Source: Coenobita brevimanus (Eukaryota; Arthropoda; Malacostraca; Decapoda; Coenobitidae). Taken from it: DNA of 64,000 nucleotides. Below the pieces are notes generated by a model. It made no database searches, was not told where the DNA came from, and saw only the letters and a program-made list of their open reading frames with translations. Location of the stretch: positions 37,145,604 through 37,209,603 of the forward strand of contig CM064715.1 of the NCBI GenBank assembly GCA_032717465.1. Reading direction: 5' to 3'. Below are positions 54,061 to 64,000 of the stretch, one piece after another. How positions within the stretch are numbered: position 1 is the stretch's first letter; each line of letters opens with the position of its first letter. The position numbers were made by a program, and so were the translations under genes.

Positions 54061-55282
54061 GTTTGTACTTATTTTGTAAAGTCAGTGTTGCAAATATCCA
54101 GGAATAGATCAACTTGCGTGAGCAAGCAGACTAAAGTCATGGATAAATATTTCCTTTATTGCCGTTTCCTGTTTTTGTTGTTGTTTTTCTTCTTCAATTT
54201 GATAGTTTTTTAAGTTCATCGGAGACTTTTGAGACCTCTTTTGTTGTGCAAATGAATATTAACCATAATATGATTATAACAATCTTAGTTATCTCCTAAC
54301 CCTGCAGAAGCTCTTGACTGCCACCTAACCTAACCTAACCTAACAAAAGTAACCTAACCTAACTAAAGTAACCTAACTTACCCTGGTGGTCCTTTTGTCT
54401 CATCCGACAAGCTATGCTAAGCTAAGCTTTCTCAACCTAAGATATCTCAAGCAAAGCTAACCTAACCCAACCCAAGATCATGGAAATTAAAAGTATTCAT
54501 TAAAAAAATTAAATATTCATTTGCAAAAACAACACATATACAGGCATACACTATATGATAGCACAAATCCACTGGGTATGGTAAGATTGCCCGCAAAAGA
54601 AACGGCAATAAGGGAAATAAATACCAAGTCATGGACATTAGTTATAAAAGTACAAAATTGGAGGTGGCAGGCCTTTGTCCAGCAATGGAATTGTAATGGT
54701 AGATGATGGTTACATGCATTATATATGTGTAACTGTTGGAGAGCTCCTATGCATGTAGCATAACATATAATTGCATTTTTATCAGTAGAATATAACCAAA
54801 TGGATTTTTTTTCGTTTATTACAGTCGGTTTTTTTTTTTTTTATCAGGGATAGGATTTACCCCTTTTCCAAATGCTTTAGAGAGTAATTTCCACTTCAGA
54901 TGATCCCTAACCCCTATTAGGTGTTGATGTCAAATACAAAATACAATAATCGACATCGACTGAAATACGCATTTTTTTTTTTTTTTTTTTTTTTTTCACG
55001 AGGGGAAGGATTTAACCATGTTTTGAATGATTTTGAGACTAATTTCAGTCAAAAAGCTTTTTTTTCTATTTAAATTTACCTAACCAAACTTAACCTAACA
55101 TAATAAAACTTAACCCCTAACCTAAGACACACTGACAAAGGAGATGTCATTAAGAAGACCCCCTCTAATTTGAGGAGTTTGTCATAGAAATAGCTGGAAT
55201 ACCAGATGGGCTTGATTGTAATAAATGATAATAATACCACCAAAATATTACAGTAATTTTATGAAAAGTTTGGTGATTTCAT
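54061..55282. other. Intron-like AT-rich DNA with CCTAA repeats
   Basis: No gene. (CCTAA)n at 54324-54375 and degenerate copies at 55078-55130. Poly(T) runs lie at 54828-54841 and 54970-54996. Confidence 0.5.
54324..54375. repeat. Interstitial (CCTAA)n, TTAGG telomere type
   Basis: Tandem CCTAA units with small interruptions, in the orientation where the minus strand reads TTAGG. Similar short tracts occur near 7205-7330 and 55078-55130. Confidence 0.85.
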
Positions 55283-55290
55283 GAGTGTGA
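55283..55290 (+). repeat. LINE target-site duplication (GAGTGTGA), left
   Basis: Matches 61531-61538 exactly. Together they bracket the 6240-bp LINE. Confidence 0.85.
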
Positions 55291-55476
55291 CTGATTGATT
55301 GATTGATTGAAAATAATTACAATCTGGCGATGCAACTGCCAGGGTTATATGCCGCCGGATGACAAAGTAAAAGACACGGCAAAATAAAAAGTGCCTATTC
55401 AAAATAAAGTTATTATCTGTTAGTAGGAATAAAACATTAAAAATAATAAAAGAATAGTTTATAAAATAACAATTAC

Positions 55477-58400
55477 TTACAAAAGTGGAAGGAGGCCCGC
55501 CTCCTGAAGAAAACTAAAAACATCAGTAATATCGTTAGAGGCCTCACCAAGCATCGAGGACAAACAGTAGGCACCATCTGCCTCCCCATGCCTATGAAGG
55601 AACCTCTGACGCAGGCCCCCCAGACTTGGACACTCGACCAGCAAGTGCCGGACAGTAAGGGGAACAAAGCAGTCATCACAGTACGGTTGAGTCTCACCAC
55701 ACATGAGGAACCCATGTGTAAGCCGAGAATGCCCAATGCAAAGCCTAGCAAGAGCCACCTCCAGTCGCCAAGACATAGAGGGAAGAACCCTTGTCACAAC
55801 CACTCTCTGAAAGATTTCTTTTAGTTTATTGTGAGAAACACCATCCCAATGTCTCTGCCAACACGTACGAATTGCGTACCGCAGGCAAGGTGTTACATCA
55901 GAAACAGGAAGTGGGTAGTAGGTTGGGGGCTGTTGAGAAGATGCAGCTTTAGCTAAAGTATCTGCCCTCTCATTGCCCACCACACCAACATGTGCAGGAA
56001 CCCACCAGAAGTCTACACGACGGCCAAGAAGAAAAAGCCACTCTAAAATTGATAAAACCAATGGATGGGATGCATTAAAAGATGCCAGTGCAGACAAAGC
56101 ACTAAGCGAGTCACTAAAAATCACAAAAACGGATTGGGGGAGAGTAAAAATGATTTTAAGAGCATATAAAATTGCAGTCAGTTTTGCTGTATACACTGAA
56201 GTAATCCCAGGAAGGCTACCGCCCCTACTAAAGAAAGAGAAGACAACACCAAATCCTACTCCAGTATCAGTCTTAGACCCGTCAGTATAGACGGGGACAG
56301 AACCCTCATGAATGGAGGCATGTTCTAAAAATAGAGAGAGGGACACCTGAGAGGGAAGTGAGCCCTCTTTTTCAACAACGGACCTACAGAATGTCACGGG
56401 AGGAAGTAGCCAAGAACCCACCCTTGGGATCCGATGTGAACAAAATGCCAGTCTCGGGACAGAGAGGGCTAGCATAACAGACCGGACCCTGTAACCAAAT
56501 GGCTTTGAGAAATTAGGACGGGTCTCAAAAACAGAAGATCGGGAATCCTGGGAGACAATGGCACAAGAAATTGAGTCTGGAATGTGGTGAAAACGATACC
56601 AACACCTCATCATTAGCAACTGGCGTTGCAAGTCCGAGGGGAGTACACCAGCATCTACCAACAAACTTGGAATTGGGGATGATCTGAATGCCCCAGTTGC
56701 CAGACATACACCAGCATGATGCATAGAATTTAACCTCCGGAGGCAGGCATCTGTTGCAGAGGAGTAGACCTCACACCCATATTCAAGTTTAGGAAGAATA
56801 AGAGACCTATGCAAGAGGAGGAGGGTCTAACGGTCAGCACCCCAAGAGGTATGAGCTAAAACCCTCAAAAGACTCAAAGCTTTAAGACAAGCCACCTTAA
56901 CAGAACGAATATGAGGAACCCAGGTTAATCTTCTATCAAACAGAAAACCCAGAAACTGCATCTCTTCCACACAGGATATTCTTCTACCATAGAGATACAA
57001 GTCAGGGTCTGGGTGGACCCCTCGAAGATGACAAAAATGTATAGCCACTGTCTTTGCTGAAGAAAAATGGAAACTGCGTGTTTCTGCCCAGTCAGAAATT
57101 CTATTGAGGGCCAGCTGCAACTTCCTCTCTATCAGAGACATTCTAGACGCGGTGAAGGAAATCGAGAGGTCATCGACGTATAGTGATCCTCACACACCAT
57201 CAGGAAGTATACTGATGACGCTGTTAATGGCTACAGCAAACAGAGTAACACTAAGGATACTCCCCTGTGGTACTCCATTTTCTAGTGCTTGGGCATTAGA
57301 AAGCACTCCTTCCACTTGCACCCTTAAAATTCGATTAGATAAAAACTTTTGAATAAAAATAGGTAAGTGCCCACAAAGACCAAACTCATGAAGAGAGAGT
57401 AAAATACCATGACGCCATGCAGTGTCATATGCCTTCTCCAGATCGAAGAAGACCGTGACCTAGTGTTGGTTAGTGGAAAAAGCCTCACAGACAGAAGATT
57501 CCAAGGACACTAATGCATCAGAGGTAGATCGCATTTCTTGAAAACCATACTGGGCAGGGGATAAGAAGTCACCTCTCTCTAAAAACCACACAGGCCTAAC
57601 ACTGACCATCTTTTCCAAAGCTTTACATATACAAGACGTCAAAGAAATAGGCCGATAATTCGTCGCCTGTAGGTGATCCTTACCTGGTTTGGGGATGGGG
57701 ATAACTACGGCAACACCCCAACAAGCCGGAAACTCCCCAGAACACCAGATCTTATTAAACAGTGAAAGCAAAAACAGCAGGGACTCATCAGACAGGTGGC
57801 GTAAAAAGGCATAAGGAATATCATCATAACTAGGAGAGAAATCATGGCACTGCGACAGAGCCGTCTGGAGTTCAAAAATTGAAAATGGAACATTGTAAGG
57901 CTCTCCCCCAGCAGAGGCAAAACTGAGACCACGAGATTCTAGGCGCCAACGGTGGCAAGCCGAAGGTGTATCTGCATCCTTCTGTGACACACTGGCAAAA
58001 TGATCAGCAAGCAACTCTGCAACAGCAAATGGATCAGCCACAGTCCACCTGGTGCAGATAAAACAGGAGGGGATGAAATAGTAAATTTACCTGAAATTTT
58101 CTTTACCCGGTTCCACACTTGGGTGATGGAAGTCCTTGAATTGATGGAGGAAACATAACCCTTCCAGGACGAACGCCTGGCTTCCTTTAAGACCCGCCTC
58201 ATATGAGCTCATGCCCTCTGATACGCCACCAAATACTGAGGATCCCCACAGTGACGACAAAGTCGTGAGAAGGCGACTCGTTTGGCTCTCACTGCGGAAC
58301 TGCACTCAGAGTTCCACCAAGGAATGTTTAGGAAACTGACCCTTAGTTTTTGGAATAGATAATAGGGCTGCTGAGTGCAGCACGGTATTGAAATATGACA

Positions 58401-59100
58401 CAGCCTCCGTAAGACAGCCAAACTCGTTGACAGAAAGGGAAATGGAACTTAATTCCCTGAAACATGGCCAGTCAGCCTTATCCAGAAGCCAGCGAGGAAG
58501 ACGTGGCTGAGGTGCATCTGCACTAGCAGTTAAGAGTAATGGAAAATGGTCGCTGCCATACAGGTCTGGCAACACATCCCAGTTAAAATCTAAAAGAGCA
58601 TCAGCTGAACATAAAGACAAATCAATGGTAGTAAAAGTTCCTGTCTGGCTATAGAAATAAGTCATTATATTGGAGTTTAAAATGCCCAACTCCTCATCTT
58701 CCACTAAAGAGGCTAGCATAACACCCCGAGGGTTGGCCTCACTGTTTCCCCATAGTGGATGGTGACCATTCATATTGCCTAGTAACAGAAAGGGAGAAGG
58801 AAGGCCATGAATAAGGCATTCCAGATCTGCCCTTTCAACAGCAGCACTAGGAGGCAGATAAAGACTGCAAACTGTATACTACCGACATAAAAACATGTGG
58901 ACAGCAACTGCCTACAAGGGACTGGAAATATCCAGATGACTATATGGCATATCCTGGTGAAGGAAGATAGCAGCACCTCCATGACGACCTTGGCCCAGCA
59001 CAGGATCAAAATTAAAAGCATTGTAGCCAGAAGGACCAGCAGGAGCAGTATCACCAACCATGGTCTCCTGGATACACATGCATAGAGGAGTAAATTGAGA
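55477..59100 (-). pseudogene. I-clade LINE ORF2: endonuclease, RT, RNase H
   Basis: The endonuclease (59100-58306) has LLGNMNGHHPLWGN, where the usual Asp is Asn, and an intact GSDHFPLLL. RT (58041-56827) has NYRPISLTS, QYGFQEMRST, GVPQGSILSVTLF near 57260 and a LYVDDLSIS box near 57175. The last part (56814-55477, 445 aa, fully open) contains RNase H: VYTDGSKTDTGVG, TAKLTAILYAL (Glu expected where Lys stands), FSDSLSALSAL and HVGVVGNERADTLAK, then a CX2C...H...C zinc motif CDDCFVPLTVRHLLVEC. Frameshifts or stops occur near 58880, 58306, 58050, 57460 and 56827. Confidence 0.9.
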
Positions 59101-59184
59101 AACTAGATGACACAGTTCCTCATAGTTAGCACTAAACCCGACAATGCCACTGGATGATAGAATCCATAGTGGAGGGGAAAATGA

Positions 59185-60949
59185 TTAAGTGCAGGACTGT
59201 ACACCTCCTGACATGCAAGCGGGTTTGGAATGATGCTTAGGAAGGCCCTTGGTAAGAGACTGTCCAGCACCAGGAACCTGCGCTTTATGTCGAACATCCG
59301 TGGGCAAACGTGAGGACGTGGAAGAGGAAAGTTTTACAACACTCTTCCTTTGAGGTGGAATAACATTCGGTTTGGATAGAGGCTTGGAGGCCACCTTGGG
59401 TGATGTGGGACGGCCAGTGCCACCATTAGAAGCTCCAGAAGTGGAAAGAGAGTTGACAGGATTAGAACCCTGCAAGGTTGACATTGTACTTTTCAGAACG
59501 GACGCATCAATGGTCTCTCCAACACCATCCCCAGGTGGGGACCTGACTACAGGTGGCCCACCAGCAGCAGCTTTCATTTGGCTAGACCTCTCAGCCTCTG
59601 AGGCAGAGGGAACAGTAGAGAGGTTGATACAAGGTTCGACAACAGAAACCTTAGGTGGCCGGTTTTCAGGCTCTGAGGACTCTGACGAATTACGATGACG
59701 TTTGCTGGATACAGAAGGAACCTCGTTCATGCTGGACAAGGGGGGATGAGTCTCGTCAGTGTGTACATCTGCCACCACCACAGAAGTGCGCGAACCGTCA
59801 GCCACCGAAGTGGAGGCAGAGACAGTAGGAGCAGTGGGTGGATGAGCATCAATTACACACATATCAGTAATTCCAGGGTTAACAACATCCGTCAAATCAG
59901 TAGTTGGGGAAGTGGTCACTGTAAAGGGTCGTGGCAACGTCTGGGACACAACAACGTACAGGTGCCCCAAAAAGGACAGAAGCATAAGTAACTCAAGGCT
60001 GAAAGAAGAGAGTCTGGGCCCTCCTCTTTTATTCTGGAAAGGGAACCTTCTCACGTGCGCGAATGCTCAAAACTTCCTTTTCAAGGCAGTACCAAGGACA
60101 GTTTTTGGAAGATACAGCATGAGGACCCCAACAGTGATAGCATTTTAGGGGTCCTGGACAATCACTCGTATGACTCATTTTGCCACAGGAGACTCAAACA
60201 CCAGGAAGGCCAGCCAGTGCACGTCGGCAAAATTTGCTAACATGTCCATACTCCTGACAGTGGAAACACCGCTTTGGGTTTGGAACATAAGGCTTCACAG
60301 GCAGAGAGAGCCAAGCAAGTTTCACGGAGGCATGCAACGTTAAGCAGTCAAAGGTCAGAAACAGCATCGGAGTTCGGGTCAGAATACCATCGATCTTCTT
60401 CTGTATCCGGTCAACCTTTACAACACCATAAGCGCATAGTTCTTCTAATAACCATGACTCAGGATATTGTGGGAGGTCCTGGGAGTAAATAACCCCCTTA
60501 CACTGATTAAAGGTGGCATGAGGTATGCAGGACATGCCATGACCAGAAACGGAGGTCAGAGTCTGGAGACGTGAGCTCTCTTCTGGGGAGGAAACCTCTA
60601 TTAGAAGGCTACCATTCCCTTGGGTAGAAATTATTGGTTCACGGCCACAGGAAGAAACAATTGCATGGTGTAAATTAAAGATGTCTGTATCCAGTACTGA
60701 ACCACCTGCAGAGGGTTTCAGCACTAGATACTTCACGAATTTTTCCTGGTTTGTATCATCTTGGACAAACCTTGGAGCCAAACCTACCCGATGGGATCTC
60801 CTCCCACCCCCAGTTGAACGCTGGGACAGAGGTGAGAAGTCACCAGGGGCGTGAAAAGGTTTCAGTGTGGCAATAAGTGATGTGCAGTCCGAAGAGTGTC
60901 CAGGGGCAGATGCAGTGTCGTCAACAGATGTATTTGAAATGTGAGCCAT
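59185..60949 (-). pseudogene. I-clade LINE ORF1, gag-like, with zinc knuckles
   Basis: I take ATG at 60949 (MAHISNTSVDDTASAP). It encodes an RRM-like region (FVKYLVLKPSAGGS to SVKLAWLSLPVKPY) and then zinc knuckle CFHCQEYGHVSKFC near 60260. A TGA at 60194-60196 stands where the next knuckle's first Cys is expected, with VSCGKMSHTSDC and KCYHCWGPHAVSSKNC following. A frame change near 60060 leads to a Ser/Thr/Pro-rich C-terminal part (60054-59185). It would bind LINE RNA in a ribonucleoprotein. Confidence 0.8.
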
Positions 60950-61530
60950 GAATATCAATACACCTTCATTCCCCCACCCCTCCACCCACCATGGAGCCCA
61001 ACAAGGGGAAGTCATATGCCAGGGATAATACCACTGGCGACTCCGGAGGTAGCGGGAGAGTATACGCGGGTAACCACCGGGGGACCTAGGCAAGGGTGAC
61101 TCCAGGATGATAGGAGCCACCAGGCCCCCCAGTGCCCACTTTACCCTAGCCAACGCATGACCAGCCGATTGACCTGGTCGGGCCCAACCAGGCTGCCGTC
61201 TAGCCAGAATAAGGGACCAAAGAGGTGTATTGCTAGCAGGGCCTATTGTGCAGCATCGCTGAACCTCCAGGACTCCCATCTCCCAGCATTACGGGACGCC
61301 ACGCACGGCAAACATGTGGGGAGGCAACAGTCTCGCCCTAGATGGCAAATGGGCAGGGACTAACATCACCAGCAGACCTCCTCCACCAGTGAAGTAGGGG
61401 ATGCTTGGTCCACAAGGCTGACAAATACCAAACCCTACAAAGGTAGGCATGCCTTCCGAGTAGGTGGCACTGCCAACCACGCTTCAAGCCCCGCCACCAC
61501 GTCAAGGTGACTCCCCTCAGCGGGGTTCGG
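60950..61530 (-). promoter_or_regulatory. 5' UTR of the I-clade LINE (probable internal promoter)
   Basis: GC-rich, about 580 bp, beginning (minus strand) CCGAACCCCGCTGAGGGG, a small hairpin. Full-length I elements carry their promoter in the 5' UTR, so that role is inferred. Confidence 0.5.
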
Positions 61531-61538
61531 GAGTGTGA
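61531..61538 (+). repeat. LINE target-site duplication (GAGTGTGA), right
   Basis: Exact partner of 55283-55290. Confidence 0.85.
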
Positions 61539-61594
61539 AATGTTATCATTATTATTTTCATCAATATTACCATTAATATTTCTTACACATCAGA

Positions 61595-61846
61595 ATGAAA
61601 TGTGTTATACTTCCCTCATTTTATAGCAAACATTTTATCACCTTAAAAGTTCTAAGATCTGATGTTGGGTGTGTTCCAGATTCTGTGTATAATACCATGG
61701 TGACTCCCCACATACCACATCGATTGGTTTCGGTGGAAAGAAAAATCCTGGCGACTCTGTGGACGCTTGGAAACATGGAATCGTATTGGAGTATAGCTGA
61801 TCGCTTTGGAATGAATAAAGGAGCACTTCATCGCTATGTCTTTCAG
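61595..61846 (+). pseudogene. Harbinger transposase exon 2
   Basis: Reads RLVSVERKILATLWTLGNME, then SYWSIADRFGMNKGALHRYVF, the helix-turn-helix block of HARBI1-type transposases. It ends TTTCAG|GTTCGT (61846), and the next exon's acceptor CTTCTTCAG ends at 62100. VFQ-VCYAIY joins in frame. Confidence 0.75.
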
Positions 61847-62100
61847 GTTCGTTCATTCATTTCTGAAGGATCAAACATGCTTGCATGTGTCGGCCTTTGT
61901 CATCAAATGGCGGCTCTTCATGCAGCTTGATCTCTGGCAGCTTCCCTATTCAGCCCCTTATCCCTGAGGTCACACTCAATGTCCAACTAATTCCTCATCC
62001 CAGGTCTATTTTGGTCAACCCCTCGCAACCCTTCCCCTAACATTAACACTTCTCACTTTCTGCACCAAATATTTTACTGATTATTATTATACTTCTTCAG

Positions 62101-62555
62101 GTGTGCTATGCTATTTACCATCACCATAGGCAGCTGATTGCCTGGCCTGCCAGAGAAGAGCTACGTGAAGTTGCTGAAGCATTTAGAAGACGGACTGGTT
62201 TTCCTGGGGTAATAGGTGCCTTAATTGGATGGCACCCATATTCCAGTTGAGGGACTAGTTGGCCATGTGAGGAATTCATTTATTAACCAGAAGGGGTTCC
62301 CGAGTGTTCAGATGCAGGCGATATGCGACTATTAATTAAGATTCACTTATGTGTTTGTTGGGTACCCTGGCTCTGTTCACGACGCCAGAGTCTTCAGAGA
62401 ATCCCCAGTAAAACCAGTAGTAGAAGCTTCTCCTGAGGAGTACCACATTTTAGGGGACAGTGCTTATCCACTATATATAAATGTAACAGTGCCTTTTAGG
62501 GATAATGGTTATTTGACTCAGACACAAAGAAATTTCAACATCATTCGTTCATCAA
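62101..62555 (+). pseudogene. Harbinger transposase exon 3 (DDE part), truncated
   Basis: VCYAIYHHHRQLIAWPARE and GFPGVIGAL, then a 1-nt shift into DGTHIPVEGLVGHVRNSF (first catalytic Asp). A TAA near 62334 follows, then FVGYPGSVHDARVFRESP (second Asp) and LGDSAYPL...YLTQTQRNFNIIRSS. The third acidic residue, expected soon after, is missing because piggyBac sequence starts at about 62556. Confidence 0.8.
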
Positions 62556-63999
62556 CTATAGTGGCCCCGTCCCATCGACGTATGGGTACGTTGCAACGAT
62601 TTGCATTTGCCAGTCCCAGCGACGTACCGGTACGTCGTGCAATTGCAATGTGCATAATTTCGACAATTTTCAAATTTCGCGCTTGATTTGCAGTACTTGC
62701 CCTCGCATGACCTTCTCCTACCTGCCACCAGGCGGGGACACTCGGCAACCCCGCACGACCCGCGCTAACCCACCACTCGTCCACTCACCTGGTAGTAACG
62801 GTCCTGCTCAGACATGGCTAAGAGAGGTCTCTCAGACAGCGAAATTCAAGTCGCCCTGGACACCTTTACAGGCGACAGTGATTCTCCACTGGACGACGAG
62901 GATATGGACAAGGATTATGTGCAGCCAGAGGAGGAAGAAACCACCAGCAGTGACAAGGAAGTTCTGTCTCCCAGGAAGCGGCAGTATGTGACTTACCGTG
63001 CTGCTAGAGAAGGGCAGCAGGCAAAGAAGGCACGTGCAACATCCAATCCCTATCCCCAACGTGATTTGGAACCAGAATTCGAGGACGAGGACGAGGACGG
63101 AGCCATGGGACGTGCTGCCACGTGATATGGACGTGAGGTCATAACTCATCGTGGCCCAGAGCGCACACCACGTCGTATGAGCAGGTATGGGCCTAGCATT
63201 TTGTCTGGGGAGTTAGGAAGTGAAGTGGAGGGAGTGGGGAGTGAAAGGGAAAGTGCAGGGAGGATTAGGGAAAGTGAGAGTGACGTGAGTGAGTCATTCC
63301 TATCCCTACGTAGTGTGAGGCGGCGTAGTGGATCACGTGGGCCAGTGCGGGTGCGTTCATTATCACGTGGGGTTGTGAGGGAAGGGGAAGGTGGGGAGGA
63401 ACCACTCCCAAGCACGTCTTATGCTCCCCAATATCCCCTAACACGTGGTCGAGCTAGGGTGCATGAGAAAGCACGTGGTGTTGTCATGAAGGGGGAAGGT
63501 GGGGAGGAACCACTCCCCAGCACGTCTTCTGCTCCCCAATATTCCCCTATTTCATCCCCACACCCCCCTAATGTTCCTCAAGGCCGTAAGGGTAAGGGAA
63601 AGGGAAAGGGTAAAGGCAAAGGGAAGAGGAGTGACAGTGGGGAAGCCCTCCACACTCCTTCTCCCCCACCTCCCCAACCAGGATCTCCTCCCCACCCAGA
63701 CGAAGGCGGTGATGGGGATGATGGGGACGAGGGAATTGTGGTGTGGAATTGGGAGGATGGGAGTGATTTTTCTCCCCTCATTCACCCCTTCACTGAGCAG
63801 GGGCGATCTGTCTGCATTGCTCCAGGAATTCACCGTAATTCCACCAGGTTGGATTTTTTCCACCTGTTTTTCAGTGAGGCATTTGTGGAGCAGATTGTAT
63901 ACCATACCAACCTGTTTGCAAGCACCCAGCGCCTAGAGAGTGAAAGATTGGGAACAAGGAGTAGGCATTCTATCATCTATGATTACCCTGTCTCCCTTC
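62556..63999 (+). mobile_element. piggyBac transposon 2, 5' end; continues beyond the window
   Basis: The terminal sequence GGCCCCGTCCCATCGACG aligns with the MITE left ends (GCCTCGTCCCGGAGACG). The outer TTAA is not intact (a TATA-like sequence is present). Palindromic boxes CGACGTATGGGTACGTTG (62577) and CGACGTACCGGTACGTCG (62620, a perfect 18-bp palindrome) are 43 bp apart. A transposase gene follows. Confidence 0.8.
62814..63999 (+). pseudogene. piggyBac transposase 2, partial, with one in-frame TGA
   Basis: ATG at 62814: MAKRGLSDSEIQVALDTF, then an acidic region DSDSPLDDEDMDKDY. A TGA at 63123-63125 (ACG TGA TAT) is the only stop; the same frame is open from there to the window edge. 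The post-stop part has a duplicated block (EGGEEPLPSTS twice), a KGKGKGKGKGKGK basic tract, an acidic stretch VVWNWEDGSDF, then FFHLFFSEAFVEQIVYHTN, the start of the DDE_Tnp_1_7 domain. Catalytic residues lie outside the window. Related to the two ~775-bp MITEs. Confidence 0.85.
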
Positions 64000-64000
64000 C

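Larger units (their letters stand above)
55291..61530 (-). mobile_element. Full-length I-clade LINE (6.24 kb)
   Basis: On the minus strand: a GC-rich 5' UTR (61530-60950), ORF1 with zinc knuckles, ORF2 with endonuclease, RT and RNase H, a 3' UTR and a (TCAA)n tail. Exact 8-bp duplications GAGTGTGA flank it. An RNase H domain after RT marks the I group (I, Nimb, Loner-like). Full length plus target duplication shows a complete insertion into the Harbinger intron. Confidence 0.9.
53480..62555 (+). mobile_element. Harbinger (PIF) transposon, split by a LINE and cut by a piggyBac
   Basis: Three transposase exon-like segments in plus orientation (53851-54060, about 61640-61846, 62101-62555). A possible 5' terminus GGGCTGTGTTTCAAC lies at 53480. 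The first intron contains the I-clade LINE (55291-61530). The 3' end is missing because the piggyBac at about 62556 begins in mid-gene. Terminal TTA/TAA duplications cannot be verified. Confidence 0.75.

Noticed and set aside
62650..62991. 113-aa Pro/Thr-rich ORF before the piggyBac transposase
   Set aside because: It is in another frame across the piggyBac 5' UTR and the transposase start. The frame from 62814 has family motifs.

Overview
The window looks like transposon-dense intergenic DNA from an arthropod, most likely a crustacean and perhaps a decapod. The evidence is long (GA)n, (TA)n and (TG)n microsatellites, interstitial (CCTAA)n tracts of the arthropod TTAGG telomere type, spliced and degenerate eukaryotic ORFs, a 5S-rRNA-derived SINE, tRNA-derived SINEs, and many transposon classes nested in one another. 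I see no host housekeeping gene and no prokaryotic signal. The species cannot be fixed from the sequence alone.

Layout. 1-1.8 kb: end of a jockey/CR1-like LINE. 2.0-8.6 kb: a decayed ZMYM1-type hAT element (minus) holding a piggyBac MITE, an RTE fragment and SINE pieces. 9.0-10.6 kb: tRNA SINE and an isolated LTR. 11.5-13.3 kb: a decayed spliced transposon-like gene of unknown class. 13.5-17.4 kb (minus) and 24.1-28.6 kb (plus): two Ty3/gypsy copies lacking protease-RT-RNase H. 18.4-22.5 kb: nearly full-length second copy of the first LINE (minus). 22.8-23.3 kb: Thr-rich repeat protein ORF. 28.6-30 kb: AT-rich satellite with a piggyBac MITE.

30-50 kb holds one env-bearing (errantivirus-like) gypsy provirus in plus orientation, split by successive insertions. 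These are a hAT element with a 560-bp hairpin (32.6-34.8 kb); a 10.7-kb element with ~600-bp terminal inverted repeats (34.8-45.6 kb), itself holding a gypsy LTR-gag-protease fragment, a nearly intact piggyBac and a 580-bp palindrome; a microsatellite-rich segment with a TATA/Inr core promoter (46.4-47.7 kb); and a tRNA-like SINE. 50.2-52.4 kb: RTE LINE. 52.4-53.4 kb: the AT-rich satellite again, inverted. 53.5-62.5 kb: a Harbinger element whose first intron received a complete 6.2-kb I-clade LINE with 8-bp target duplication, and whose 3' end was cut by a second piggyBac that runs off the window.

How the parts relate. The 5S SINE carries the same 3' tail as the RTE LINE, so the LINE is its probable retrotransposition partner. 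The two ~775-bp piggyBac MITEs are internal-deletion derivatives related to the piggyBac at 62.6 kb. Both gypsy copies share one internal deletion, so they belong to a non-autonomous lineage. Four piggyBac-type ends share an architecture of two ~16-18-bp palindromes spaced 43-44 bp. I found no single new multi-gene system. The most notable items are that end architecture, the hairpin-bearing DNA transposons, the env-bearing provirus and a canonical A AAA AAC gag-pol frameshift site.
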